NCBI RefSeq assembly: GCF_049341845.1
Contig: NZ_JBMPIT010000004.1
Location: forward strand, 62,001-126,000
Length of the DNA: 64,000 nucleotides
DNA from: Curtobacterium guangdongense
GTDB taxonomy: Bacteria > Actinomycetota > Actinomycetes > Actinomycetales > Microbacteriaceae
Direction of reading: 5' to 3'
The notes under the pieces are model-generated. The model did no database searches. It saw only the letters and a list, made by a program, of their open reading frames with translations, and had not been told where the DNA came from. The position numbers and the translations under genes are program-made. Positions 1-8,280 of the stretch are shown one piece after another (position 1 is the first letter of the stretch; each line of letters begins with the position of its first letter).

Positions 1-1307
1 TGCCACTGCCACGGGTGCACCGGCAGCCACACGTAGTCGTCCGGGTCGAGCCCGCGGCGCTCCAGCGTCTGCCGGAACCCGCCCACCGTCGCCGCGGGCA
101 GCTCGGCCGCCCAGTGGGCGTCCTCGGTCCGGTCCGCGGCGAGCGCGAGGTGCGTGTGCTCCCGACGTGCCGCGAGCCACCGGTACCGGAACGTCCGCCC
201 GGACTCCGGCGCGTACGCCCGGTACTCGTCGAGCCCGAACCCGATGCGGCCGTTCGACGCCACGAACGCCGGGTGCCCCTCGGTCATCGCCGCCTCGGTC
301 GCCTGGAACGCCGCGACCGCATCCGCTCGTCCTCGCGCGAGCTGGGCTGCGGACGGCCCACCCCGTCGGTGCTTCGCCGCGGCGCTGGCGAGGGTCGAGG
401 CGATCTCCTCGAGGTACGTGCCGAGCATCTCGTCGGAGATCCCGAGGACGGCACGGAGCTCGAGGACGAGGTCCTGCGCGCTGAGTGCCACGGGGACGTC
501 GTCGCGGGTCCGGGTGAGCGAGGCCTCGTCGATCGACCAGTGCTCGAGCGCGTGCAGCCGTGCCCGGAACCGGTACGTCGACGAGCCCGCCAGGAGGCGC
601 CAGCCGTCGCCGTCGGCCTCCGGTGCGATCAGACGCTCGTGGGTGAACTCGGCGATCGCCTTCGCCACGAGGTGCCGCTCCGCGACGTCGAGGTGCTCCG
701 GCCGCAGGTGCGCAGCGGGTCCGTCGTCGTCCGGCACCCCGATCCGGTCGGTGTCGAGCACCGAGAGCAGCGCGCGCTTGCCGTCGACGTCCACCTCGCG
801 CAGCACCCGGAACCCGACCTCGGCGTTCTTCGCGTGCACCGCGGTGTTCCGGACGTCGGGCTCGACCACGACACGACGTGCGCCGAGAGCGTCCCGACAG
901 TGCTCCACCACGGTCCGCATCACCGCGCTCGTGAGTCCGTGCACCCGTCCGTCGGCGGGCGGCGGTGCGACGAGCAGGTGCATGCCGACGTCGCCGGGTT
1001 CGGCGGGCCAGACGTCGGTCAACAGCACGGCGGCCGGGTCGTAGGTCTCGACGAGGAAGCACGTCTCGCCGTCGTGGCGCCCCAACCACGCGGCCTGCGC
1101 CGGGTCCGCCTGCACGCCGGCCAGGTACGCCCGCACGGCGTCGACGTCGAGGTGGCCCATCTCCCACCAGCTCGACGCCGGGTGCGCGAGCCACGCCTGC
1201 ACGACGGCGGCGTCGCGATCCGGGTCCACGGGTTCGACGGACAGGAGGCCCGGGGTGGCGCCCGCCTCGCCGCGGACGTCGAGCAGGACGGTTCCGTTCT
1301 CGGTCAT
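1..1307 (-). CDS. Fused siderophore acyltransferase + IucA/IucC-type NIS synthetase (partial, C-terminus beyond left edge)
   Basis: Third gene of the siderophore operon; 435 codons are visible and the frame stays open to the window edge. Residues 1-190 resemble the AlcB/DesC-type GNAT acyltransferases that acylate N-hydroxy-diamines (WWEMGHLD at 47-54). From about residue 205 the IucA/IucC synthetase fold begins, with the family motifs EGHPAF at 343-348 and HPWQW at 431-435. A DesC-like and a DesD-like activity are therefore fused in one chain; the second would condense hydroxamate units using ATP. The start ATG overlaps the stop of the upstream hydroxylase gene (ATGA), so translation is coupled. 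The product (desferrioxamine, bisucaberin or another hydroxamate) cannot be read from this fragment. Confidence 0.9.
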   Translation of the reverse strand, partial: MTENGTVLLDVRGEAGATPGLLSVEPVDPDRDAAVVQAWLAHPASSWWEMGHLDVDAVRAYLAGVQADPAQAAWLGRHDGETCFLVETYDPAAVLLTDVWPAEPGDVGMHLLVAPPPADGRVHGLTSAVMRTVVEHCRDALGARRVVVEPDVRNTAVHAKNAEVGFRVLREVDVDGKRALLSVLDTDRIGVPDDDGPAAHLRPEHLDVAERHLVAKAIAEFTHERLIAPEADGDGWRLLAGSSTYRFRARLHALEHWSIDEASLTRTRDDVPVALSAQDLVLELRAVLGISDEMLGTYLEEIASTLASAAAKHRRGGPSAAQLARGRADAVAAFQATEAAMTEGHPAFVASNGRIGFGLDEYRAYAPESGRTFRYRWLAARREHTHLALAADRTEDAHWAAELPAATVGGFRQTLERRGLDPDDYVWLPVHPWQW

Positions 1308-2677
1308 GCGCGCACCTCCGCGCGCTCGGAGCCGCGCCGTTCCGGCGCGGCGCTCGGGGCCCTGGACTGTCGTGTGGCGGGCAGGCCGAACTCCTGGAAG
1401 GCGATCCGGTCCTCCAGTCCGTGGACGGGGCGCCCCGTGACGGACCGGATGATCGACGCGTTCCGCCACGCACCCATGCCGAGGTCGGGGGCGGTCAGCC
1501 CGTGCGTGTGTTCCTCGGCGTTCTGCACCCAGATCCGACCGCCCATGGTGTCCACGTGGTGGTCGCGGGCGACGGCGAACCGACCGCGCGAGTCGCGTGC
1601 GACCAGGTGCTCGACCGGGTCGAGGAACCGCGTCGGGCGCGGTGCGTAGCCGGTCGCGAGGACGAGCCGCTCCACCTCGTGCTCGTACGTCTCGCCGAGC
1701 TGCTCGTGGCGGAGCGTCAGCCGGTACGTGCCCCGATCGGCGAGCCACGAGGCGTCCACGACGCTCGTCTCGGTCCGCAGCGACGTCGGGATCGGACCCC
1801 GGGCGCTGATCCGGTACAGCGCGTCGTAGAGGTCGTCGACCAAGTCGGCGCTGATGCCCTTGTACAGCCCGCGCTGTTCGCGTCCGAGGCGGTCGCGGAG
1901 TTCCTCGGGCAGGCCGTGGAAGTGGTCCGTGTACTCGGGGCTCGTCATCTCGAGCGTCAGCTTGGTGTCCTCCATCGGGAAGAACCGCGGCGACCGGGTG
2001 ATCCAGTCGAGCGCGTAGTCGTGCGCGCGGATGTCCTCGAGCAGGTCGCGGTAGACCTCCGCGGCGGACTGTCCGCTGCCGATCACCGCGATGCTGCCAG
2101 CGCTCCGGAGGGTCTCCCGGTTCGGCACGTACTCGGCGGAGTGGATCACCGGTCCGGGCAGGTCGCGGAGCGCCGGTGGTACGGACGGCTCCGAGCCGAC
2201 GCCGATGACGACGTGGCGAGCGCGGTACGTCTCCGGGCCGTGGTCCGTGTCGGCGTGCACGGTGAAGAGGTCCGTCGCCTCGTCGTGCTCGACCGCTGTG
2301 ACCGTCCGGCCCCAGCGCAGGGTGTCGAGGCGCTCGGCGGCCCAGCGGCAGTAGGCGTCGTACTCGCTGCGGAGGGGGTGGAAGTCCTCGCGGATGTAGA
2401 ACGGGTAGAGCCGGTTCGTCTCCTTCAGCCACGCCAGGAACGAGAACGGCGACGTCGGGTCGGCCATCGTGACGAGGTCCGCCATGAAGGGCACCTGGAT
2501 CGTGGCGTCGTCGAGCATCATGCCGTGGTGCCAGGCGAAGCCGTCCGCGGCGTCGAGGAACACCGCGTCGAGGTCGTCGAGCGGGTCGGTCAGGCAGGCG
2601 AGGCCGAGGTTGAAGGGGCCGATGCCGATGGCGACGAGGTCGAGGGTGTCCTTGGTCGTAGTCGTGTTCGTGTTCAT
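1304..2677 (-). CDS. desB: L-lysine/ornithine (diamine) N-monooxygenase, siderophore biosynthesis
   Basis: 457 aa, a normal length for the IucD/SidA/DesB flavin monooxygenases. These N-hydroxylate a terminal amine using FAD, NADPH and O2. The N-terminal FAD motif GIGPFN is at 18-23, a second dinucleotide motif VIGSGQSAAEV lies mid-protein, and LATGYAPRP sits near the C-terminus as in the family. It overlaps the decarboxylase gene upstream and the fused synthetase gene downstream by 4 bp each (ATGA), so the three genes form one translationally coupled operon. The substrate is inferred to be cadaverine from the upstream DesA-like enzyme; putrescine or lysine cannot be excluded. The tail is Ser/Ala/Arg-rich and probably disordered. 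Confidence 0.88.
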   Translation of the reverse strand: MNTNTTTTKDTLDLVAIGIGPFNLGLACLTDPLDDLDAVFLDAADGFAWHHGMMLDDATIQVPFMADLVTMADPTSPFSFLAWLKETNRLYPFYIREDFHPLRSEYDAYCRWAAERLDTLRWGRTVTAVEHDEATDLFTVHADTDHGPETYRARHVVIGVGSEPSVPPALRDLPGPVIHSAEYVPNRETLRSAGSIAVIGSGQSAAEVYRDLLEDIRAHDYALDWITRSPRFFPMEDTKLTLEMTSPEYTDHFHGLPEELRDRLGREQRGLYKGISADLVDDLYDALYRISARGPIPTSLRTETSVVDASWLADRGTYRLTLRHEQLGETYEHEVERLVLATGYAPRPTRFLDPVEHLVARDSRGRFAVARDHHVDTMGGRIWVQNAEEHTHGLTAPDLGMGAWRNASIIRSVTGRPVHGLEDRIAFQEFGLPATRQSRAPSAAPERRGSERAEVRA

Positions 2678-4146
2678 CGTGCTGCTCCTGCCGTCATGGC
2701 CGTTGCGGTTGCTGCTGCGGTTGCTGCTGCCGTTCGCGCCACGTGGTCGAGGGAGGTCCGCATCTGCGCGGGGGTGGTCTCCGGGTTCAGGAGCGTGAGC
2801 TTGTTGCACGGCCGCCCGTCGATCACCGTCTTGGCGACGAGGACCCGCCCCTCGGCGAGGAGCGCTGCTCGGAGCGGCGCCACCAGGGCATCGGCCTCGG
2901 CGTCGGACATCCCCGCCGGCTGCCAGCGGAACAACACCGTGCTGAGCTGCGTCGGCGCGACGAGGTGCAGGTCCGGGTGGTCGGCGACGATCGCGTGGGT
3001 GGCCTCGGCGAGGTCGATGACCGCGTCGAACGCTCGGCCGATCGCGTCGGCGCCCGTCGCCCGGAGGGTCGCCCAGAGCTTCAACGCGTCGAAGCGCCTC
3101 GTCGTCTGCAGGGACTTGTCGACCTGGTTCGGTTCCGCCGCGTCCTCGGGGTTCAGGTAGTCGGCATGCCAGGCGATCCTGCGGAGGTCGGCGGGGTCGC
3201 GGACCAGCAGGGCACTCGAGGAGACCGGCTGGAAGAACGACTTGTGCAGGTCGGTGGTCACGCTGTCGGCCCGCTCGATGCCGTCCAGCAGGTGCCGGCG
3301 GGTGGGCGACACGAGCAGGCCGCAGCCGTACGCGGCGTCGACGTGCAGCCAGACGTCCTCGAGGTCGCAGACGTCGGCGATGGGTTCGAGCGGGTCGATC
3401 ACACCGCGGTCGGTCGTACCGGCGGTGGCGACGACGGCCGTCGGGGTGCGGCCGGTGGCACGGGTCTCGGCGATGGCCTCGGCCAGGGCAGCGGGGACCA
3501 TCCGGCCCGCGGCGTCGGTGGGGACGATGCGCACCTCGCTGATCCCCAGCAGACGTGCGGACTTCGCGATGCTGAAGTGGGTCTCGGCGGTGGTGAAGAC
3601 GGTGTGCGGGCCGCGCGGTGCTCGCTGCTCTCGCTGCTCGGTTCGCTCCCGCTGCTCGATCCGCTCTCGCTGCTCGACTCGTTCCCGCGCGATGAGGAGC
3701 GCCTGCAGGTTCGATTGCGAGCCGCCCGACGTGAAGATGCCGTCGCCCGTCGCGAAGCCGATCCGGCGTGCCAGCCAATCGACGACGTGTCGCTCGATCT
3801 CGGTGCCGATCCGCGACTGGTCCCAGGTGTCGACGGACGGGTTCACCGCCGCGAGCACGGCCTCCGCAGCGACAGCGGGCAAGGCCACCGGACAGTTCAG
3901 GTGCGCGAGGGAACCGGGATGGTGGAACCACACGGCCTCACGGACGAAGAGCTCGTCGAGCTCCGCGAGTGCCCGATCCGTCCCGAGCGGCACGCCGTCG
4001 AGATCGATCCCGGCCACCCGGTCGCGGAGTTCGGCAGCGGAGGTGCTCGTCGTCGGCGTCGTCACCCCGGCGACACGGTCGGCGAGCCGGTCCACGGTCG
4101 ATCCGACGAGGTCGCGGTAGCGGGCGGCGGTGGCGTTGGTCAGCAT
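2674..4146 (-). CDS. desA: PLP-dependent decarboxylase (DesA-like lysine decarboxylase), first gene of siderophore operon
   Basis: 490 aa from ATG 4146; GTG 4155 is an alternative start, both just downstream of the iron box. It is a group II PLP decarboxylase related to DesA and RhbB, expected to convert lysine to cadaverine (or diaminobutyrate to diaminopropane). Visible motifs are TSGGSQSNLQAL at 139-150, HVDAAYG at 268-274, and TDLHKSFFQP with the PLP lysine K302. An oddity: residues 158-175 carry an (EQRER)n tandem run encoded by about 15-bp repeats, in a region that is normally a short variable loop. The C-terminal tail is Ala/Thr repetitive. Transcription is probably repressed by an Fe-loaded DtxR/IdeR protein at 4166-4184. 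Confidence 0.88.
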   Translation of the reverse strand: MLTNATAARYRDLVGSTVDRLADRVAGVTTPTTSTSAAELRDRVAGIDLDGVPLGTDRALAELDELFVREAVWFHHPGSLAHLNCPVALPAVAAEAVLAAVNPSVDTWDQSRIGTEIERHVVDWLARRIGFATGDGIFTSGGSQSNLQALLIARERVEQRERIEQRERTEQREQRAPRGPHTVFTTAETHFSIAKSARLLGISEVRIVPTDAAGRMVPAALAEAIAETRATGRTPTAVVATAGTTDRGVIDPLEPIADVCDLEDVWLHVDAAYGCGLLVSPTRRHLLDGIERADSVTTDLHKSFFQPVSSSALLVRDPADLRRIAWHADYLNPEDAAEPNQVDKSLQTTRRFDALKLWATLRATGADAIGRAFDAVIDLAEATHAIVADHPDLHLVAPTQLSTVLFRWQPAGMSDAEADALVAPLRAALLAEGRVLVAKTVIDGRPCNKLTLLNPETTPAQMRTSLDHVARTAAATAAATATAMTAGAAR

Positions 4147-4165
4147 TTCGATCACAGGTGTCACG

Positions 4166-4184
4166 TTAGGTAAGGCTAACCTCA
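4166..4184 (-). promoter_or_regulatory. Iron box (DtxR/IdeR/DmdR operator)
   Basis: The plus strand reads TTAGGTAAGGCTAACCTCA, matching the iron-box consensus TTAGGTTAGGCTAACCTAA at 16 of 19 positions with the palindrome preserved. It lies 20 bp upstream of the decarboxylase ATG and overlaps a plausible -10, so Fe2+-bound repressor would block the siderophore operon when iron is plentiful. Confidence 0.9.
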
Positions 4185-4195
4185 CCTCTCGCCAA
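4167..4195 (-). promoter_or_regulatory. Predicted siderophore operon promoter
   Basis: On the minus strand TTGGCG (4195-4190) is followed after 17 bp by TACCTA (4172-4167). The -10 hexamer lies inside the iron box. Spacing is good and the -10 moderate. The predicted transcript starts about 14 nt before ATG 4146, leaving no room for a strong Shine-Dalgarno site. Confidence 0.5.
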
Positions 4196-4252
4196 CTGTC
4201 ACCCGAACAGGGGCCCGGGCGTGGCGACGGCACGGTGCGGCATCATCGTTGG

Positions 4253-4738
4253 ATGAACACCCCCGTGGTCCGTCCGGCGAGCGTCGCGGACGCCGAGCGC
4301 ATTGCACGCGTGCACGTCCAGGCCTGGCAGGAGGCGTACGCGCACCTGTTGCCGGCGTCCTTCCTGGCGGCACTCGACGTCGATGCGCGAGCGGATCGGT
4401 GGCGGACGATCATCACCGACCCGCAGACCGACGTGCTCCTCGTCACGATCGAGGACGTCGTCGTGGGCTGGGCCTCAGCGGGACCGGGACGCGACCCCGA
4501 GGCTCCACGCGACCGGGAGCTCGAGGGCATCTACGTCCTCGCGTCCACGTACGGCTCCGGTGCCGGTCAGGCGTTGCTCGACGGAGCCATCGGCGACGCG
4601 CCGGCCTACCTGTGGATGGCGGACGACAACCCGCGCGCCGAGGGGTTCTACCGGCGCAACGGGTTCCGGCGTGACGGCGCGACGAAGCGCGAGCACCTCG
4701 GCCCACACCCGCTCGATGCCGTGCGGTTGGTGCGCTGA
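4253..4738 (+). CDS. GNAT family N-acetyltransferase
   Basis: 161 aa, full length for a single GNAT domain. The N-terminal VRPASVADAERIARVHVQAW is the usual strand-helix opening; the region around residues 95-110 (ELEGIYVLASTYGSGAG) corresponds to the acetyl-CoA-binding motif A; the C-terminal ADDNPRAEGFYRRNGF is the typical N-x-x-A-x-x-F-Y-x-x-x-G-F signature. The acceptor substrate is unknown. It is divergent from the siderophore operon and convergent with pcrA. The ATG has no Shine-Dalgarno; a weak CATCAT at 4241-4246 with a 6-nt gap suggests a possible leaderless start. Confidence 0.85.
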   Translation: MNTPVVRPASVADAERIARVHVQAWQEAYAHLLPASFLAALDVDARADRWRTIITDPQTDVLLVTIEDVVVGWASAGPGRDPEAPRDRELEGIYVLASTYGSGAGQALLDGAIGDAPAYLWMADDNPRAEGFYRRNGFRRDGATKREHLGPHPLDAVRLVR

Positions 4739-4769
4739 GCGGGCGTGCGCTGCGCTGTCGCGGGCTGCG

Positions 4770-7226
4770 CTACAGCTTCTCGATCGGGGCGATCTTGATC
4801 AGGAGCTTCTTGCGCCCGGCCGAGTCGAACGCGATCTCCGCGATGCGCTTCGCCCCCTGACCGGTCACCGCCGACACCGTGCCCTCGCCGAAGTCGACGT
4901 GCTTGATGCGGTCGCCGGACGCGAGCTCCATGTCGCCGTTGTCACGGACCTGCCCGGAGACACGGTTCGCCCACTCGGTCTTCGGCCGGGTCTTCGCCGC
5001 CGCAGCAGCACGGTCGTAGGAGCCGCCACCCCAGCCGCCACCGCCGCGGTACCCACCGCCGCCTCCGCCACCGAATCCACCGGGTCCGGCGCCGTCACGC
5101 TTGGCGTTGAGCGCGCGCGGCTGCGTCCCACCACGGCTGTTCGCCATGCCGGGTGACTGCTTCCACTCGATGAGCCCCTCGGGGATCTCCTGCAGGAAGC
5201 GGGACGGCATCGCCACGTTGACGTCGCCGAACTGCGCGCGGGTCATCGCCAGCGACAGGAACAACGACTTCTTCGCGCGGGTGATCCCCACGTAGAACAA
5301 CCGACGTTCCTCGGACGGGCCACCGGGTTCGTTCGCGGACATCCGGTGCGGCAACAGGTCTTCCTCGACACCCGTCAGGAACACCGCGTCGTACTCGAGG
5401 CCCTTCGCCGTGTGCAGCGTCATGAGCGACACCGTTCCGGAGGAGTCGTCGAGCTCGTCCGCCGCGGCGACCAGGGAGACCTCGGTCAGGAAGTCGCTCA
5501 GCGTGCCGTCGGGGTTGTTCTTCTGGAACTCCCGCGTCACCGCGACGAGCTCGTCGATGTTGTCGGCGCGCGCCGAGTCCTGCGCGTCGGGGGACTTCCG
5601 GAGCTGCTCGAGCAGTCCGGAGCCGTCCAACAGCTGCGTCAGGGTGTCGACAACCGGCTGGTCCGGCGCCTTGGCGGACACCTCGTCGAGGAGCGCCGCG
5701 AACGCCGTGATCGCGTTCCGGACCTTCGGCCCGAACCCGAGCTCGTCCGCGTGCCGGAGCGACTCGCGCATGGTGACGTCGTGGTCGTCGGCGTAGCGCT
5801 GCAACGTCGTCTCGGTCACCGCGCCGATGCCCCGTTTCGGGACGTTGAGCACACGGCGGAGCGCCATCGGGTCCGCCGGGTTCGCGACGGTGATCAGGTA
5901 CGCCATCGCGTCCTTGATCTCGGCACGTTCGTAGAACTTCGTGCCGCCGAGCACCCGGTAGGGGATCGCCGCGCGGATGAAGATCTCCTCCAGCGCACGG
6001 GTCTGCGAGTTCGTCCGGTAGAACACCGCCATGTCGCGGTAGTCCGTGCCGTCCTCGTGCAGGCGCTGGATCTCGTCCGCGACGAACTGGGCTTCGTCGT
6101 GCCCGGTGTAGCCCGTGAACCCGACGATCTTGTCGCCGGCGCCGACCTCGGTGAACAGGTTCTTCACCTGGCGGTCGAAGTTGTTGGCGATGACGGCGTT
6201 CGCCGCGTCGAGGATGTTCTGCGTCGAGCGGTAGTTCTGTTCGAGCAGGATCACCTTGGAGTTCGGGAAGTCCCGCTCGAACTCGACGATGTTGCGGATG
6301 TCGGCACCGCGGAAGGCGTAGATCGACTGGTCGGAGTCGCCGACGACCGTCAGTGACGCACCGGCGATCGACCCGTCCGCCTCGCGCATCCTGGCGACGT
6401 GCTGGCCTTCGTCCTCGAGCCGGTCGACCTGCTCCACCGGAACCGGCCGGGTGAGCTCGCGGATGAGCGAGTACTGCGCGTGGTTCGTGTCCTGGTACTC
6501 GTCGACGAGGATGAACCGGAAGCGCCGCTGGTACAGCGCAGCGACCTCCGGGAACGCCCGGAACAGGAACACCGTCTGGCCGATGAGGTCGTCGAAGTCG
6601 AACGCGTTGGCGCGGCGGAGGTCGTTCGTGTACCGCCGGAACACCTCGGTGAACATGACTTCCTGCGGGTCGTTCGCGTTGATGTTCCGCGCGTACGAGT
6701 CGATGTCCTGCAGTTCGTTCTTGAGCTTCGAGATCTTCGACGCCGCCGCACCGACCGTCAGACCGAGCGTGTCCGCTTCGAGGTCCTTGATGATCCGCTT
6801 GAGCAGCGCCCGCGAGTCGGCGGAGTCGTAGATGGTGAAGGACTGCGGGAACCCGAAGCGCTCGGCTTCACGGCGCAGGATCCGCACGCACGCCGAGTGG
6901 AACGTCGAGATCCACATGCCCTCTGACGCCTGGCCGACGAGGGCACGGACGCGCTCCCGCATCTCGGCAGCGGCCTTATTGGTGAACGTGATCGCGAGGA
7001 TCTGCGAAGGCCATGCTTCACGGTTCGCGAGCAGCAGGGCGATGCGGCGCGTGAGGACGCTGGTCTTGCCGGAACCGGCGCCGGCCACGATGAGCAGGGA
7101 CTCGCCGCGGTACTCGACGGCTTCCTTCTGCTGGGGGTTCAGACCGGCGGTGAACGGGTCGTCGTACGGGCGGGCCCCGGCACCCGGCTCGGGCGTCGAG
7201 TCGAATGGGTCGAGCACGATCGTCAT
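4770..7226 (-). CDS. pcrA: ATP-dependent DNA helicase UvrD/PcrA
   Basis: 818 aa, close to the usual actinobacterial length. This is a superfamily 1A 3'-5' helicase for nucleotide-excision and replication-fork repair. Seen in the sequence: Walker A AGAGSGKT at 48-55, Walker B VDEYQDTN, motif III GDSDQSIYAFRGAD, and C-terminal motifs GLEYDAVFLTGVEE and ERRLFYVGITRAKK. Residues about 700-725 form a Gly-rich disordered linker before a C-terminal Tudor-like domain (GDRIKHVDFGEGTV). The start is 12 bp after the phosphodiesterase stop, so it may be co-transcribed. TAGACT at 7241-7236, 9 nt before the ATG, could also give a near-leaderless own transcript. Confidence 0.95.
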   Translation of the reverse strand: MTIVLDPFDSTPEPGAGARPYDDPFTAGLNPQQKEAVEYRGESLLIVAGAGSGKTSVLTRRIALLLANREAWPSQILAITFTNKAAAEMRERVRALVGQASEGMWISTFHSACVRILRREAERFGFPQSFTIYDSADSRALLKRIIKDLEADTLGLTVGAAASKISKLKNELQDIDSYARNINANDPQEVMFTEVFRRYTNDLRRANAFDFDDLIGQTVFLFRAFPEVAALYQRRFRFILVDEYQDTNHAQYSLIRELTRPVPVEQVDRLEDEGQHVARMREADGSIAGASLTVVGDSDQSIYAFRGADIRNIVEFERDFPNSKVILLEQNYRSTQNILDAANAVIANNFDRQVKNLFTEVGAGDKIVGFTGYTGHDEAQFVADEIQRLHEDGTDYRDMAVFYRTNSQTRALEEIFIRAAIPYRVLGGTKFYERAEIKDAMAYLITVANPADPMALRRVLNVPKRGIGAVTETTLQRYADDHDVTMRESLRHADELGFGPKVRNAITAFAALLDEVSAKAPDQPVVDTLTQLLDGSGLLEQLRKSPDAQDSARADNIDELVAVTREFQKNNPDGTLSDFLTEVSLVAAADELDDSSGTVSLMTLHTAKGLEYDAVFLTGVEEDLLPHRMSANEPGGPSEERRLFYVGITRAKKSLFLSLAMTRAQFGDVNVAMPSRFLQEIPEGLIEWKQSPGMANSRGGTQPRALNAKRDGAGPGGFGGGGGGGYRGGGGWGGGSYDRAAAAAKTRPKTEWANRVSGQVRDNGDMELASGDRIKHVDFGEGTVSAVTGQGAKRIAEIAFDSAGRKKLLIKIAPIEKL

Positions 7227-7238
7227 GTCCGGGACAGT

Positions 7239-8270
7239 CTAGGCCGGACCCCCGACACCGGCGCCCCGCTCCTCGACGAGCGAACGCGCCCGGACCGCGA
7301 GGTCGGTGTGGTCCGCGAACACCCCGTCGACCCCCGTCCGCAGCACCGAGGTGAACCACCGCTCCCAGTCGCCGTGCGCCGCGACGTCCCCACCGCGCCG
7401 GAGCGGTGCCGGCAGGAAGCGGTTCTCCGGCCGCAGGGTCCACGTGAAGACCGCGAGTCCGGCCGCGTGCGCACGTTCGACGACGTCGGACCGCACCGGA
7501 CGGGGGGCGTCGAGCGCCGCCGGGTCGGTGCCGGCCATCAGCGTCTTCAGGTCGACGCTGATCCCGTCGAACTCCTCGGCCAGTGCGCCCAGCGCGCCGT
7601 CCGTGCGCTCGTCCGCGTAGGTCGGAGCCGATCGTCCGTGGGACGCGACCTCGTCCGCGGCGCTGCCCCGAGCCTCCTGGAGGTACACGAGCCGGCCACC
7701 GGCGCCACGCGAGCCGATGTCGCGGAGGACGCCCTTCTCGAAGCACTCGAACGTCAGCCGTTCGTCACCACGCCACCCGGCTCCCCCGATGACGCCGTCG
7801 ACCAGCTCCCCCATCGGCAGCCCGATCGAGTCGAAGTACGTCGCGTGCTTGACCTCGGCGACGAGCCCGACGGGGCGAGGTGCCGCGTCGAGGACGGCGA
7901 GCAGGTCCTCGAGCCGCAGGATCGGGTCCTCGCCGTCGCGCTCCGCGGACCGCGGGCGCAGTGCCGGAAGCCGCTCGCGCGTGCGGAGCGTCGTGAGTTC
8001 GTCCCACGTGAAGTCCTCCGTGAACCAGCCGCTGAGCCGGTTCCCGTCGACGACCTTCGTGGTGCGCCTCGCCGCGAACTCGGGGTGGTCGGCGACGTCC
8101 GTCGTGCCGGAGATCTCGTTCTCGTGCCGGAGCACGAGCACGCCGTCCTTCGTCGGGACGAGGTCCGGTTCGATGGCGTCGGCACCGAGGTCGATCGCGA
8201 GCTCGTAGGCGCTGCGGGAGTGCTCCGGGCGGTACCCGGAGGCACCACGGTGGGCGATCACGAGGGTCAT
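7239..8270 (-). CDS. Glycerophosphodiester phosphodiesterase family protein
   Basis: 343 aa. GDPD TIM-barrel enzyme that hydrolyses glycerophosphodiesters to glycerol-3-phosphate and an alcohol. The catalytic opening HRGASGYRPEHS (residues 6-17), the metal-binding IEPDLVPTKDGVLVLRHE and the C-terminal GVDGVFADH are all present. No signal peptide is visible, so a cytoplasmic (UgpQ-like) role is likely. It lies 10 bp after the LacI gene and 12 bp before pcrA. TAGGGT at 8283-8278, formed over the LacI stop codon, followed by 7 nt and the ATG, could be an internal leaderless promoter. Confidence 0.9.
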   Translation of the reverse strand: MTLVIAHRGASGYRPEHSRSAYELAIDLGADAIEPDLVPTKDGVLVLRHENEISGTTDVADHPEFAARRTTKVVDGNRLSGWFTEDFTWDELTTLRTRERLPALRPRSAERDGEDPILRLEDLLAVLDAAPRPVGLVAEVKHATYFDSIGLPMGELVDGVIGGAGWRGDERLTFECFEKGVLRDIGSRGAGGRLVYLQEARGSAADEVASHGRSAPTYADERTDGALGALAEEFDGISVDLKTLMAGTDPAALDAPRPVRSDVVERAHAAGLAVFTWTLRPENRFLPAPLRRGGDVAAHGDWERWFTSVLRTGVDGVFADHTDLAVRARSLVEERGAGVGGPA

Positions 8271-8280
8271 GCGGCCGACC

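Noticed and set aside
1304..3931. An 875-codon minus frame that includes the monooxygenase plus a long Arg-rich N-terminus
   Set aside because: The first part is an out-of-frame reading of the decarboxylase gene; the real start is ATG 2677, which overlaps the decarboxylase stop.
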